A DNA stretch of 64,000 bases from Cliona cf. orientalis (taxonomy: Eukaryota; Porifera; Demospongiae; Clionaida; Clionaidae), in assembly GCA_963930775.1 (NCBI GenBank), contig OZ005689.1, positions 1 through 64,000 on the forward strand, in the 5' to 3' direction. Below, in pieces: positions 47,319 through 57,838 of this stretch; positions within the stretch are counted from its first letter, which is position 1; every line of letters begins with the position of its first letter. Both the position numbers and the translations under genes were made by a program. A model generated the notes under the pieces. That model had not been told where the DNA came from. It saw nothing but the letters and a program-made list of their open reading frames with translations, and made no database searches.

Positions 47319-48706
47319 TTATGTTGATAGTACACCCTTGATAGTACACCCATGAAGGTTTTGAAAGTTAAATGATGATGGAGTATGCTGAGTTGGTTGT
47401 ACTTCAGAAAGAGTGTGAGAAAGTGTCCACTTTTCTGAAGCCTGATGGTAGAGCATTGATTCAGAATGGGGAGCAGAAAGAACAGCTGAAATTGCCTGAT
47501 GTTGCTGAGCATTAGTTCGTTCATACATTCGTAGAGCTTCCAGCGACCGATGTCCTGTTCTCTCCTGTATCAGTTTCTCAGGAACTCCGCTGTCATACAT
47601 TTGAGTCGCACTAGCTGCTCTTAGGCTATGGTTCGTCTTATTGCCACCAATACCAGCTTGTTTGCACATGTTGTTGAGCTTGCTTTGGAGGGTATCCTTC
47701 CCAACAGGCACTGCTGCATACCATGGTGCAGAAGCATCTGTGGGTGCTTCAGACAATGGTCGGAGATAAAAGAGGTCACATTCATGTGCTTTTGGAGGTA
47801 GCTTACTCAGGTAGGTGTCCAAGATGAAGACTGGGCACCTCTCGCCAACTTCTGGGCAAGCATATACTGGAACGACCTTTCCTTTGATGCGCAGCTTTCG
47901 AAAAGACCCACTGTTGGTTTTAGATACATTCTCGTAGTAGACGTAATGATCAGGATCAAAATTTCTCTTTAATTGGGACAGTTTAAGCTTTCTGTGCTCA
48001 ACACCACCACGCAGACTGAACATTTTCCCAACAATAAAAAAGCCGCATTTTGCAGTGATCTGGGGGTAGTTACACCCATCACACCACTACTCCACAGCTT
48101 CTCTTCATCTTCCTTTGTTAAAATTTCAGTGTGTTTGGTTTGCACACCTACACCATCAGAATGAAGCTGATGAAAGAGAGCATCCAAAGTGCCTTGCAAA
48201 GGTCGAAAACGAGAATCTTTCTTATCAAGAAAGTTTGGGCAACCTGGAACGTTTTCTCTCATGTATCTGAGGAGCCCACAGAGCAGTTGGTGAACTGTAG
48301 CAGGTGGATAAGATTCGCCAGTAGTCTTCCTAGCTTCCACAGCAAACCTAGCAAGATGAGTGTTCAGAAGGAGAGGATCACAGCTTGTTAGCAAGTGTTC
48401 TGGAACGGTATCTTCTGGATAGCGCTGGTTCCTAGCCTGACACCATAGGTCAAACACATTCAAAGCCCATTTAGTCGACCTACTAGTGTTAGCGGGCGTG
48501 TATCCTTTGGATAGCTCGGTTAGCTCCTTGTCGCTCTTGAACTGGAAGCGGTAGCTTGGAAGGAGGAGGGGCTGGGGCGAGCTGGTGCTAGGGCGGGGAC
48601 TAGATGACGTAGTGAGGCGGAGTTTTTGTTCACAGTCGGTCCACTCGCACATGCCGGGACAGCATGGGTCGTTGGCCACGCAGACAGTGCTAGTTTCGGA
48701 GTCCAT
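47319..48706 (-). pseudogene. Crypton-type tyrosine recombinase, one frame break
   Basis: Two overlapping minus-strand frames make one protein of about 462 residues if read across one missing base in the T4 tract 48,023-48,026. The N-terminal part has a Cys-rich start (CCPGMCEWTDCEQK) and SAM-like helices (YRFQFKSDKELTELSKG, VHQLLCGLLRYMREN). The C-terminal part is the recombinase: SLRGGVEHR (catalytic Arg), NHSLRAASAT (HxxR), RTGHRSLEALRMYERT (H and nucleophile Tyr). This matches the DUF3504/KIAA1958-like Crypton-derived family of animals. All catalytic residues are present. The start ATG at 48,706 is preferred to 48,784 because a CCAAT-type motif and TATA-like AT tract lie at 48,779-48,800. 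The break may be a sequencing error. No terminal repeats, as expected for Cryptons. Confidence 0.85.
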
Positions 48707-48805
48707 GTTCACAGAAGACTTCTCGTTTCTGTTTGTTTCTAAGCTTCTACCGTAAGTTACTATGGTGACGTAGCGGAGAGCCAATCAAATCGGAGATATA
48801 ACATT

Positions 48806-48912
48806 TATCGACTGGGAGTCAAGGAATTATGGCAGTAAACGAACCTCACCCTCGGGCTGCGCCCTCGGGATCGGTTCGTTTACTGCCATAATTCCTTGAC
48901 TCCCAGTCGATA
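48806..48912. repeat. perfect hairpin H4
   Basis: 40-bp arms 48,806-48,845 and 48,873-48,912 are exactly complementary; 27-nt loop with CCCTCGGG twice. The outer arm TATCGACTGGGAG is followed on the right by ACTATTA. It lies about 100 bp upstream of the preferred recombinase start. Confidence 0.95.
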
Positions 48913-48962
48913 ACTATTACATAATATTATTATTGTACTTGATATATCACCATAATATAGTC

Positions 48963-49232
48963 TAGCCTCGTTCCCAGGCCCTTCAAGAGGAGGAGGAGGA
49001 GAAAGGGCCTGGTACACACTGCACGCACATGCGCTAGTCTCCATGGTCGCGTTACCACAGTGATCATTTGCGGGTTCTGCATGACTTAGAGTTCTATGGA
49101 CGATAAACGGAGAGTATACAATAGTATCCGATCACCCCAGATTTTTCTGGGGTCCCCCGGTGCATGCATGCGCGTACAGTGTGTACCAGGCTCTTTCTCC
49201 TCCTCCTCTTGAAGGGCCTGGGAATGAGGCTA
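48963..49232. mobile_element. TA-flanked MITE, GCCTCGTTCCCAGG family
   Basis: Ends TAGCCTCGTTCCCAGGCCC and the complement with GGGAATGAGGCTA; about 75-bp terminal repeats including GAGGAGGAGG runs. Smaller relatives at 25,385-25,435 and 59,519-59,583. Confidence 0.8.
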
Positions 49233-49293
49233 CATCTAGTCATACATGACATTGCAATGACATCATTAATATTGATATTATAATTTCCAGTAC

Positions 49294-49384
49294 CTTTTCC
49301 AACGTATAGTGATAGGGGCATACTCAATGAAGAGGATAGGATGCGGATCAATCATTCCCCCCTGAGAATGTGCCCTCCAAATCC
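49294..49384 (-). pseudogene. second copy of the short Ig-gene exon
   Basis: Diverged copy of 42,634-42,724 (AHSQGGMIDPHPILFIEY, then APITIRWK), donor AAAG|GTACTG. One extra A changes the exit phase, and the acceptor polypyrimidine tract is gone, so it is probably dead. A MITE ends about 60 bp away. Confidence 0.55.
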
Positions 49385-49526
49385 TTCTATCGTTTGATAC
49401 CCAACTGATAGCTTAGTGCACCTCCCAGATCGACCAGGAGTAGGCGTTTGTCATAGGGTCTATAGAGAATGCTAGCCCGCTCAGGTACTGATTCAGAGCA
49501 CACTTAATCCAGCTCACACCAGTGAA

Positions 49527-49748
49527 TACTGTAGGACGGGTTTTAAGTGCGTAGTTTAATAATTGCGTTCTAGTCAAGTCAGGTCAAATTGCGAATCCAA
49601 TAATTGCGATGGACGACCCTGTACCATACTGTAGGTACTATAGTATATACGTGCACGTTTATGTTTGCGAATCTATTAATTGCGAAACGTAGAAAAACTC
49701 GCAATTCGCAATTAATAGATACTCGCAATTAAAACCTGACCTACGGTA
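49527..49748. mobile_element. TA-CTGTA MITE, GGACGGGTTTTAA family
   Basis: Ends TACTGTAGGACGGGTTTTAA and TTAAAACCTGACCTACGGTA; interior repeats of AATTGCGAAT words. TA on both sides. Confidence 0.8.
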
Positions 49749-49955
49749 CTATGCTAAATATATAATTGAGATCCGAGACATTATAACTTATCCACTTTGC
49801 GAGTGTGCTACCATCACCTAATGAAGGGAAAATTATAAAGTAATGAACCAGAAAGGTAGATAGTGATAACAAAATTGGTCCAAAAGTGACGGATCACTCT
49901 TGTTTCACTAGCTGCCCATGAGGTTCTTATACATTCACGATGATGTAATTATCAA

Positions 49956-50180
49956 TACCGTATTTCTTCTAACAATTTGGCATGAAAATAATAACATTTA
50001 GCTTTGCCAAATTTTTAGAGGTTAATATTCAACATTCTGTCTGCGTGCGCATTCTATTCCCGTTTATAGCATAATATTATACGTGTGACGACCTTTGCTG
50101 AAAATTAGAGACCATGTTCAATCATTCGGTAAAGGGTGCTGAATAATAAGAAGGGCCGAATTTTTAGAAGAAATACAGTA
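49956..50180. mobile_element. TA-CCGTA MITE, TTTCTTCTAA family
   Basis: Ends TACCGTATTTCTTCTAACAA and TTTTTAGAAGAAATACAGTA. Carries TGACGACCTTTGC at 50,086. Confidence 0.8.
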
Positions 50181-50650
50181 TAATAATTTTATACCTGTGC
50201 TTGTGAGTATCCAGCCAGGACTGTCACATATTTTTGTAGATGGCTCCAAGTGCCATGGGGTGAAATTCTCTCACTACATGATTGGGCTATTCCAGATAAT
50301 AGGCATACACCCCTATGGAGGAAGAAATTTATGTTCATTACCCTAAATACCAATTAAAGTGCAAAAATAATCATCAAAACTAATCAATTTGCTCATTTTA
50401 CCCTACAAAACTAATCAATAATCTCGACTTCACCCTATAAAACTAACACTGTCAGTAATTCCTCCATACCCTAACCAGCTACTCTATCAGTACTAATAAT
50501 ATTATTCACTGCCATGCTGGGCAGCCCCCTCAATACTTCATTAGATCTAGTCTCATGTGCCACACCCCCCCCCCCCCCCCCCCCCCCCCCCAATCTGAGG
50601 GTCTGGTGACTGTGTATACAAGTTATTATGGCAATAGGATTATACGGAAC

Positions 50651-50892
50651 CAGGAGCATATGAGCTGCCGAAGGCAGCGAAGGAGCGTGTAACTTGCGTG
50701 CCATCGAAATACAAATTCAAACGCGGAACTGGGCGTGGCTCTCCGTATATGTGTATGGCAATAGCCAGTTCCAATAGACGCGCACTTTCCATATTTGGAA
50801 AGTATTTCGCTTGAATTTGTATTTTGATGGCACCCGGGCGTACGTGGTAGTTGCACGCTCCTTCGCCGCCTTCGGCGGCTCATATGCTCCTG
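50651..50892. mobile_element. MITE with ACGGAAC target duplication
   Basis: Ends CAGGAGCATATGAGC and GCTCATATGCTCCTG; ACGGAAC is repeated exactly at 50,644-50,650 and 50,893-50,899. About 100-bp arms. A 7-8-bp duplication with a CAG start suggests a hAT-type element. A poly-C tract lies at 50,567-50,591. Confidence 0.85.
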
Positions 50893-50950
50893 ACGGAACA
50901 AAGACTAAAATTATTCTGGGTTCTCACAAGTATGGAACCGTCCCTCTGGT

Positions 50951-51457
50951 GTGGTCCCAACAGAATTCACAGCGCAATTAGAGCAACACCTCATTGATCA
51001 GTACATACAGTGCTGGCAAGGAGAGCTCAGGGACTCAACTGGGAAACTTCGGTCGTATAGGCTGATCAAAAACGAGTTCCATAGGGAAATGTACCTGACC
51101 CTCCCCCCGTACTTGAGAGTCCCACATACCAGACTAAGAATTAGCGCACACGCACTGCGGATAGAGACAGGCCGATATAATCTTCCAGCTCCTCTACCTG
51201 TCCAGGAAAGAACCTGTTGGTTTTGTTCAGAAGAGCAAGCAATCGAAGATGAAGTCCATTTTTTGTTCAGTTGCAGTCTATACACGCAGGAAAGGCAAGA
51301 ATTCTTTGATTACAGTAAACAAATAAACAAAAGTTTCCCCTACCTCACAGATATTGATAAATGGAGATTTATGTCACGTAGTAACGATAAACACTTAATC
51401 TACTTGCTCAGTAAATTCATTTCAGTAGCTTTTGAGAAAAGAGCACACTCTCACTAA
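50951..51457 (+). pseudogene. LINE open reading frame 2, C-terminal end
   Basis: 168 residues ending in a CCHC-type segment CWFCSEEQAIEDEVHFLFSC, the zinc-knuckle found after reverse transcriptase in many non-LTR retrotransposons, preceded by LRISAHALRIETGRY. The reverse transcriptase itself is missing (5' truncation, typical of LINEs). An AATAAA at 51,593 and a following A-run give the 3' end. The MITE at 50,651 sits just upstream. Confidence 0.75.
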
Positions 51458-51592
51458 CTCTCATTAACTGCCATTATCTCTTTTTATAACGCTTGTACTA
51501 TGCTGACTATTGGGCCTCCTGGCCTCTACTGTCATTAAAATTAATAATAATAATAATAATTAATTGTATCTTGTTTATTATTATGTGTGGCA

Positions 51593-51598
51593 AATAAA
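51593..51598 (+). terminator. AATAAA of the LINE 3' end
   Basis: 136 bp after the stop, followed by an A-rich run at about 51,614-51,623. Preceded by a TAA microsatellite. Confidence 0.5.
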
Positions 51599-51728
51599 GT
51601 GTAAGGAATGATAAAAAAAATTTTTATTCATATGGGTAGGTAATTACCTAGTCATCAGGTAGGGGCGAGGGTGCCTCACAATATTGTATACTTCATTAAA
51701 ATTTAATAGTATGACACTGTGGTGAAGC

Positions 51729-52398
51729 AAGGGGTAGTCACCGCTATGTACCCTGTACTTCCATCTGCGACGGCGATCAAAATTTTTGATCGCCAAAATT
51801 TGCTCTTGATCGCTTGATCCTGCTTTGAAGCATCCCTTGATCTCTTGATCGACCAAACTTTTACGCTTGATCATTGATCGAGCAAGTGACCACACCCATT
51901 GGTTACGCCCAGCATCGCACGTGCAGCCATACTATAGCTATATAGAACCATCAACAAGCCTGTAAACCACGCCTACTAATACGCGCACGTACTATATTAT
52001 AGCTCGAGTAAAGAACAGTAGCGATGAAGAGCTTGTATATAGATCTGAATTCAGAGTTAGTAGCTAATCCTTGCTTTCAAGTATCATGAACGTGACATTT
52101 GAAATATTTAGTAGAGCTATTGCATGTTGTTGTGAACCTCTTGTTGTGATTGCCAAGACATACACGTGACATTGCACGCTGTGTAAAGTGCTCAGCCCCC
52201 TTCTCGAGCGTGCATGAAAGGGGCTGGGTTCAAGATCTCGAGACCATAGACAAAGTAATTTCCGACTTTGATCGTATTTTTGGCCTAAATTCTATCTTGA
52301 TCCTTTGATTGACGCTTGCCAGTGTTCTTGATCCTTTGATTTCGCTTTGATCGCCGTCGCAGATGGAAGTACAGGGCACATTACGGTGACCACCCCTT
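51729..52398. mobile_element. hAT-like MITE, AAGGGGTAGTCACC termini
   Basis: 670 bp; terminal repeats over about 50 bp; GTGAAGC repeated exactly at 51,722-51,728 and 52,399-52,405. Interior rich in TTGATC words. No transposase. Confidence 0.85.
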
Positions 52399-52679
52399 GT
52401 GAAGCATGTGATGATAATAAATTAATTATTATGTACTTGTTTAGTGGACGAGAGTTGGCGATCAGTGGCTCCCAGCCTCATCTAGTAGCCTCACGCAAAC
52501 AGGTCAACCGGCCTGCTAGCATCCAGAGCAAGCTATTCGGCCGAGTTTAAATGGCTGACACGCCCATGACGCGTATACGTACCTAGGTTCTTAACGTCGT
52601 TGGTACGGGGTCGTCATCCATCAGCGCGCTCGATGATGCGCACGCACGCGCACACGCGCAGTAGTAGTAGCCACCATGA

Positions 52680-52811
52680 GGTTGTGCTGCTTAGCTGAGG
52701 TGCCGACAGGAGAGAGAGAACATCGAGGGAGACCATCGCGAAGCGAAACGGCGGTGTTATTTGACAGATCGATCCGGGATAGAAGTCGGACAGCCGAAAG
52801 TTAGTGAGGTA
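52680..52811 (+). other. possible 5' exon, weak
   Basis: GC-rich sequence ending at a good donor (GTGAG|GTAAGC at 52,810). The frame that reaches the donor has no ATG, and the ATG frame at 52,677 stops just before it. Could be a 5' untranslated exon of the gene suggested at 53,881-54,454. Confidence 0.2.
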
Positions 52812-52856
52812 AGCACTCACAAACTGATTTAGAGCCTCCTTCATACCGCCAGGCTG

Positions 52857-53067
52857 TACCGTATAGCGGGAAATTTTCGAGGGAGAAAACTTTCGCGGAT
52901 CGGTAGGAAAGGAGCATTTCACGGAGAAAACTTTCGCGGAATACTAAAACTGGTCGCATAATGGGTGTGGCATACCTAGAATTTCGTGGAGAAAACTTTC
53001 GCGGATGGCTGAAAAATCGCGAAATTCATGAAAGTTTTCTCCCTCGAAAGTTTCCCGCTATACGGTA
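52857..53067. mobile_element. TA-CCGTA MITE, TAGCGGGAAA family, complete
   Basis: Ends TACCGTATAGCGGGAAATT and AGTTTCCCGCTATACGGTA; three internal GAGAAAACTTTCGCGGA-type repeats. Reference copy for the truncated element at 46,506. Confidence 0.9.
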
Positions 53068-53277
53068 TATATAAATCATGTAGGCTGACCTGGAACCAGC
53101 AATGTGATCGCAGTTGAAAGCTAACTATAGAAAGGTTCTACTGAGAATGCGTTCAGAATAGCCCAGTAACGAAGCAAATAAAAAAGAAGGTATGGAAATA
53201 TACTTCCTTGAGATGTTTTTTTGTATTATTAGTATAATATTATTGTGTGTAGGTATTATAATGTAATTATTATTATT

Positions 53278-53690
53278 ACCCCGCGCGCATGCGCAAGGGG
53301 TAATGTAATCGGTTTTGCCTGTCGTCGTTGTCTGTTAGCACAAAAATCGCCAGATCTGGAGATCTAGGCATCTGAGCGACTCGTAATGCAACGTATCCGT
53401 CAATATTGCCGAAAAACTGGCTTCAGTATGCTTCAAATCGTTGGGCAAGGCCCACGAGCGTTGCAAATGCTGCATTTTGTTGGCCACGCCTATGGACACT
53501 GCCCACTATGTGCTCTCTGCGCATGCGCACAACCTGGCACCATATGTAGGTAAAGGTCGTCAACAGCCTGCTCGCATCTGCATCATCGAGCTCTCTGACC
53601 ATTGATATGCTCTGACATCCGACATCCGACGCTGCAGCGCGCGGGGTATGTGCTCTATAGAGCTCTAGTTATTATTATTATTATTATTAT
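53278..53690 (+). mobile_element. GC-rich element without inverted termini, copy 1
   Basis: Starts ACCCCGCGCGCATGCGCAAG, a small hairpin, and ends GCGCGGGGTATGTGCTC then AGAGCTCTAGT. The second copy (56,572-56,970) aligns from end to end, so these are true boundaries. The CTAG-type end preceded by a hairpin recalls Helitron 3' ends, but there is no TC start. Confidence 0.65.
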
Positions 53691-53880
53691 TACAAGGAGT
53701 GAGCTCGCTTCGCTCGCTCACTCCTTTATCCCTGTGCTAATATTGTGCATGTGTGGTCGACGACCTTTACCTAAATATTTGTGCGCATGCGCAGAGAGCA
53801 ACCTAGCACACGTGCACATCCTGCCTAATCATGTGACTTTGTCAATCACCTAGCTAAAGAATTCGTTACTTGTCTTGCAG

Positions 53881-54454
53881 CTTTGCTCGCAAGGGGTCCC
53901 AAGAGGAGACGCTTAGAATAGAATCGCCTCCCTCTGGAAAGCACCTATGGGCAACATCGACTCCAGAATGTCACCCATTCACATTCTCCAGGCTACCATA
54001 CACATGTATGTAAGTGTACAGCTCAGTCTAATTCTGCCCTGCCGTTTTTTTTAAGCAGCTCACTTTAGTGGCTGCTGGGCCATAGCCATCCGCCGTTAGT
54101 TGGCTGTCTACTGTATCGTCCCAAGTCCAGTGACGCCCAGAAAGAAAACTTTTTAGCTCGGGTCAAATCGCTTCCAGTCACCTCCCGCTCGTACGCACGG
54201 ACGCACGGACGGACAACTATAATCTTAGTATAATGATAACTGTTAATCTTTTCTCTCCTTGTTAGATGGCTCTCCGATCCTCGGCCTCCAGTTTCCCCGG
54301 CTGGTCTACTGAACTAATCATGGTGGAAGAATATCCACTGACGTTGCCCCCTGCGGCCTGCCTGCGTGGTGACGTTCCTCCTCTCAACGCCAGCTTTCCA
54401 ATTAACACCTCCTCTCCCCCAACAGCGGTCCCCCTCCCCCAGCCCTACGTTTAG
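53881..54454 (+). CDS. two possible exons of an unidentified gene
   Basis: Exon 53,881-54,007 has acceptor TTGTCTTGCAG and donor TGTAT|GTAAGT; its only open frame reads FARKGSQEETLRIESPPSGK, then HLWATSTPECHPFTFSRL. A second exon follows acceptor CTCCTTGTTAG at 54,266. Joined in phase it stops after about 16 codons (WLSDPRPPVSPAGLLN). Another frame in exon 2 (MALRSSASSFPGWSTELIMV ...) stays open to 54,454 but is out of phase. No domain recognised. Confidence 0.25.
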
Positions 54455-54808
54455 TTGAGGCGACGGATCTTCCTCAGTACTAATCCCCGCAACAGTTGAT
54501 CACTACCTGGACCCCCAGCTCAACATGAACTAATATAATTCTGCATCAAGCCTGGATGGAATTAGTGGTAAGGCAACCATGGATTTTAATGCATACTTAA
54601 AAATTAGATGACACTGCATGGCCTCCAAAGTTATGACTTGTTCAATGCATATTGATTGGGGCTATAGAGACTGCCATTCGAATATCACTTAACCAGAATG
54701 ATGAACATTAAAAACTAATTATCTACTGAGCATTGCATAGTTCACTATAGTTAGTTATGTACATATGCACACACCAAAGTACCCGCTATGCACACTTACT
54801 AAGTATAT

Positions 54809-54935
54809 GTTTGCTGACTTGGCACTTTTGCAATTCCATATTAGGTAACACAAAGGTTTTGTGGTGCTGTACTGAAGCAGCTGACTGGCCTTTGTGTTAC
54901 CTTATATGGAATTACAAAATGCTAAGTCAGCAAAC
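54809..54935. mobile_element. foldback element, 47-bp arms
   Basis: Left arm GTTTGCTGACTTGGCAC and right arm TGCTAAGTCAGCAAAC, complementary with few mismatches through GGTAACACAAAGG. No coding capacity. Confidence 0.8.
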
Positions 54936-55247
54936 TGATCAAATGCATACAAGTGAGTGTTATATTTTCCAATGAAGTATAGTATAGTGGCTGTGCTGGG
55001 CATCTAGAATATTTTCTCCATGAAAATTATATCTTAACTAAAATTAATAATCATTGTCAACAGTGATGATTGGCTGGGAAACTCCTTACCAGTGTATAGT
55101 GCACATTGTCTATCAAAGCTGCTGTACTCACTGGCAAGGAATTGTCCATTGTGTTACCATGGCAGTGTACGTTACATTCCTGGCCCGTGGTATAAGCTAC
55201 AGTACTTGATTGGAAATGCTCCCCTCAAAGATTCTTTGAGCACACCG

Positions 55248-55358
55248 TACTTAATCAAATACAACATATGATCCACTTATTACGAATTCTCATAACATAT
55301 ATGTGAGTGATTCACGACCTTTACCACATCTTTTCCATATGTAGTATTAGATTAAGTA
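55248..55358. mobile_element. short element TACTTAATC ... GATTAAGTA
   Basis: Contains ATGATCCA, ACGACCTTTACC and TAGTATTAGATTAAG, matching longer copies at 27,395-27,562 and 30,140-30,735. Non-coding. Confidence 0.55.
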
Positions 55359-55359
55359 T

Positions 55360-56560
55360 GGCATTTTTATGTAAAAAATTTGGACATGGAATCCACTTAT
55401 GTGTATTGCTCGTGTACAATGTCATAAATTATTATTATGATATTGTGCATTTCTCATTGTTTGTATTGTAGTCTCTGATATTATAATAAAATTTTCTAAA
55501 GCTCATGAAACATTTAATGCTTGGCGCATGCGCACGAGCGTTACAGTAGTCTGTTTGTCTGTCTGTGTGTTACCAATCTACTGACTGCATATAAAGTTTA
55601 TGCTAGAAAATGAACATACCAGCCAACTTCACACTGATCTCCAAAGGTTTTCAACTTTGGGATTTCACATGATAAAGCATTCGTTGAAGAGTTATGGCTC
55701 TATTCATTCTTTTTAGCGTGCGAATCCGCCATTTTTTTTGTGATATAAATATACTCTACTTCCACGTGTATGCTAAGCTGTCTATTAATAGCACGTACTA
55801 TCTATTTATACCGCTTACTATTAATAGGTACACCGGTGGTACACATCGCGCATGCGCTATATAAAGTTTTGCACATGGCAGTTCATAGTATAGTCTATCT
55901 CTTTTTCGCCTGACGACCTTTACTCACTCTATCTAGCTTGCAGTTCACAGTCTAGTGCCTATATAAGTGGTGCTGTATCTGTGGTGAATTTGTTTGTCTC
56001 ACTCTCTGTTTCAAGATTGTTAATCTCCTGAGCATAATAGATTATGCCTATGAAAGTTAACAAAAGTGTGTCCTGAGTGTGTTAGCTAGAGTGTGAATGT
56101 GAAGAAGTCTGTATGCGATTGTGGTCGTGCTTTTGTACTAAAGCGTAAAATCTCCATTGATGCAAAATATAGTGCACTGCATTGACACAGAGCAGACAGT
56201 TTTACATACCTGCTGGTACTGTGCCTATATAACTTTCTATCACTAAGTATAATCATTAGAGTAGTGTCAGTTTGATCTCCACTTTGTATTCGGCGAATAT
56301 AATAATATTATACATCCACTGAAGTAACCACTTACCATAATACCCACACCCACTAAGCTTCACTCAATAAAATTAAGAATAGTTGACTATTTGTATAATA
56401 ATACATTATTATAGTCTCGACCTTCTGGCGAGACTATATAATATTATAATACATGTTGATATGTCGAATCAAATCCTCAGCTACATTATATATAGTGCTT
56501 GCCTAATTGTTGTCATCCTCACAAATTTTTACCCATGTGGCACTTCGCCGAGCGTTTTGC
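55360..56560. other. no gene recognised
   Basis: AT-rich with ATAATATT runs; TGACGACCTTTAC at 55,911. No reading frame worth calling. Confidence 0.5.
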
Positions 56561-56571
56561 ACCATGGTGCT

Positions 56572-56970
56572 TCATTACCCCGTGCGCATGCGCAAGGGGT
56601 AAAGCAATCGGTTTGTATGTCTGTTGTTGTTGTAGTTGTTGTTGTCGTCGGCACGAAAATCGCCAGATCTCGAGTTCTAGGCGTCTGTGCGTGTTGTAAG
56701 CACAACCAATCGATAGATATCGGTGAAAAACTGGTTTGTACGCGCTTCGAATTGCTCAAAAAGGCTTACTAGTGCTACAAATCGTGCATTTTCTGTTCTG
56801 TATGCCTGTGGTTTGTCGACCACACCCACTCTTTTAGTATGCTGATGCAACTGCGCATGCTCAAGCTCAGTGTTGAAAAGGGTCGTCAAGTCATAAAACA
56901 GCTTTGCCCAAGTTGCAATATTGCAGAGTATTGCAAAGCGCGCGGGGTATGTGCTCTACAGAGCTCTAGT
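56572..56970 (+). mobile_element. GC-rich element, copy 2
   Basis: Same ends as 53,278-53,690, with shared interior words ATCGCCAGATCT and GTGAAAAACTGG. The frames of 129, 76 and 70 residues across it are on different strands and not conserved between copies. Confidence 0.65.
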
Positions 56971-57685
56971 TTAAATATGTTTTCAAGATTAGGGGGGCTA
57001 AGTCAATATTTGTGGGTTAGCCCACTTTGCTTCTGAGCTCTTCAATCATTATTATTATGAACACTTGACCATCTCCCCAGTAGCTGCACAGTGTAATGGT
57101 GCATGTGGTAAAAGGTCATCAATAGAATGCGTACACATCGATCGATGCTGGCCCCAGAAATCATGGAGATGGCGTCTAAGATCGACTCTCAACCTTGATA
57201 GCGACAAGTTTCGATGCTTCAATTACAGAGACGAACTCGACAGCACAGTATTCCTTCCGAATTTCAGGTTGGTCACGCTGCTGCAGTGGCCAGCCCCTTG
57301 TGACAGTGATGCGTGCTATATATAGCGCGTGCAAGGCTAGCTTTATTTATCCACGGCATTACGTAAGCCAAGGAAACACGTGAAGTTCAATCAACAGTAC
57401 TTCTCAGAGAAAGTAGCGCTCAGCTTGTAATCTATTCGCTGGATATGCGCGTAAGATACTCTATATATTTACTGATTTTCAAGTCCCAGAAAGGCTCCAG
57501 CGAGGCCCTGGATTTTCTCATAATTACCTCATAGATTACCTAAGAGATTACACCATAGGTTTCATCATAATATATTACACCACAATTACCTCATAACCAC
57601 AGAAAAGTAAATTTATACTGGGGAGATAATTATAATTGTTCTAATGTACACCTCAATAGGTTATTTGTTTGTCAGGTCTGTTTCC

Positions 57686-57838
57686 TGTGCAGGTCATCAC
57701 ACACCAAGCAAGTACAAACTTCATCTTCTGGGCTCATCAGCACCATCAAGACCAGACCGGCTCAAAGAAAGCTGCAACCATCATAAAGGCAAGGAGAGAG
57801 AAGAACACTGGCTACATCATCGCTAGGAACTCTATACA
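57686..57838 (+). other. possible exon, unidentified
   Basis: Acceptor CTGTTTCCTGTGCAG then an open frame ITHQASTNFIFWAHQHHQDQ followed by basic residues (KARREKNTGYIIARNSIHLI) to a donor-like GAG|GTATAT. No domain recognised and no partner exon found. Confidence 0.25.

Noticed and set aside
56383-56772. 129-codon plus-strand frame
   Set aside because: Covers the start of a repeated GC-rich element; not conserved in its sister copy.
53278-56970. Helitron call
   Set aside because: The right ends resemble CTAG with a hairpin, but there is no TC left end and no Rep/helicase, so only the resemblance is noted.
57065-57325. 86-codon plus-strand frame with several cysteines and tryptophans
   Set aside because: No domain recognised, no splice or promoter support; kept out although a real short exon cannot be excluded.
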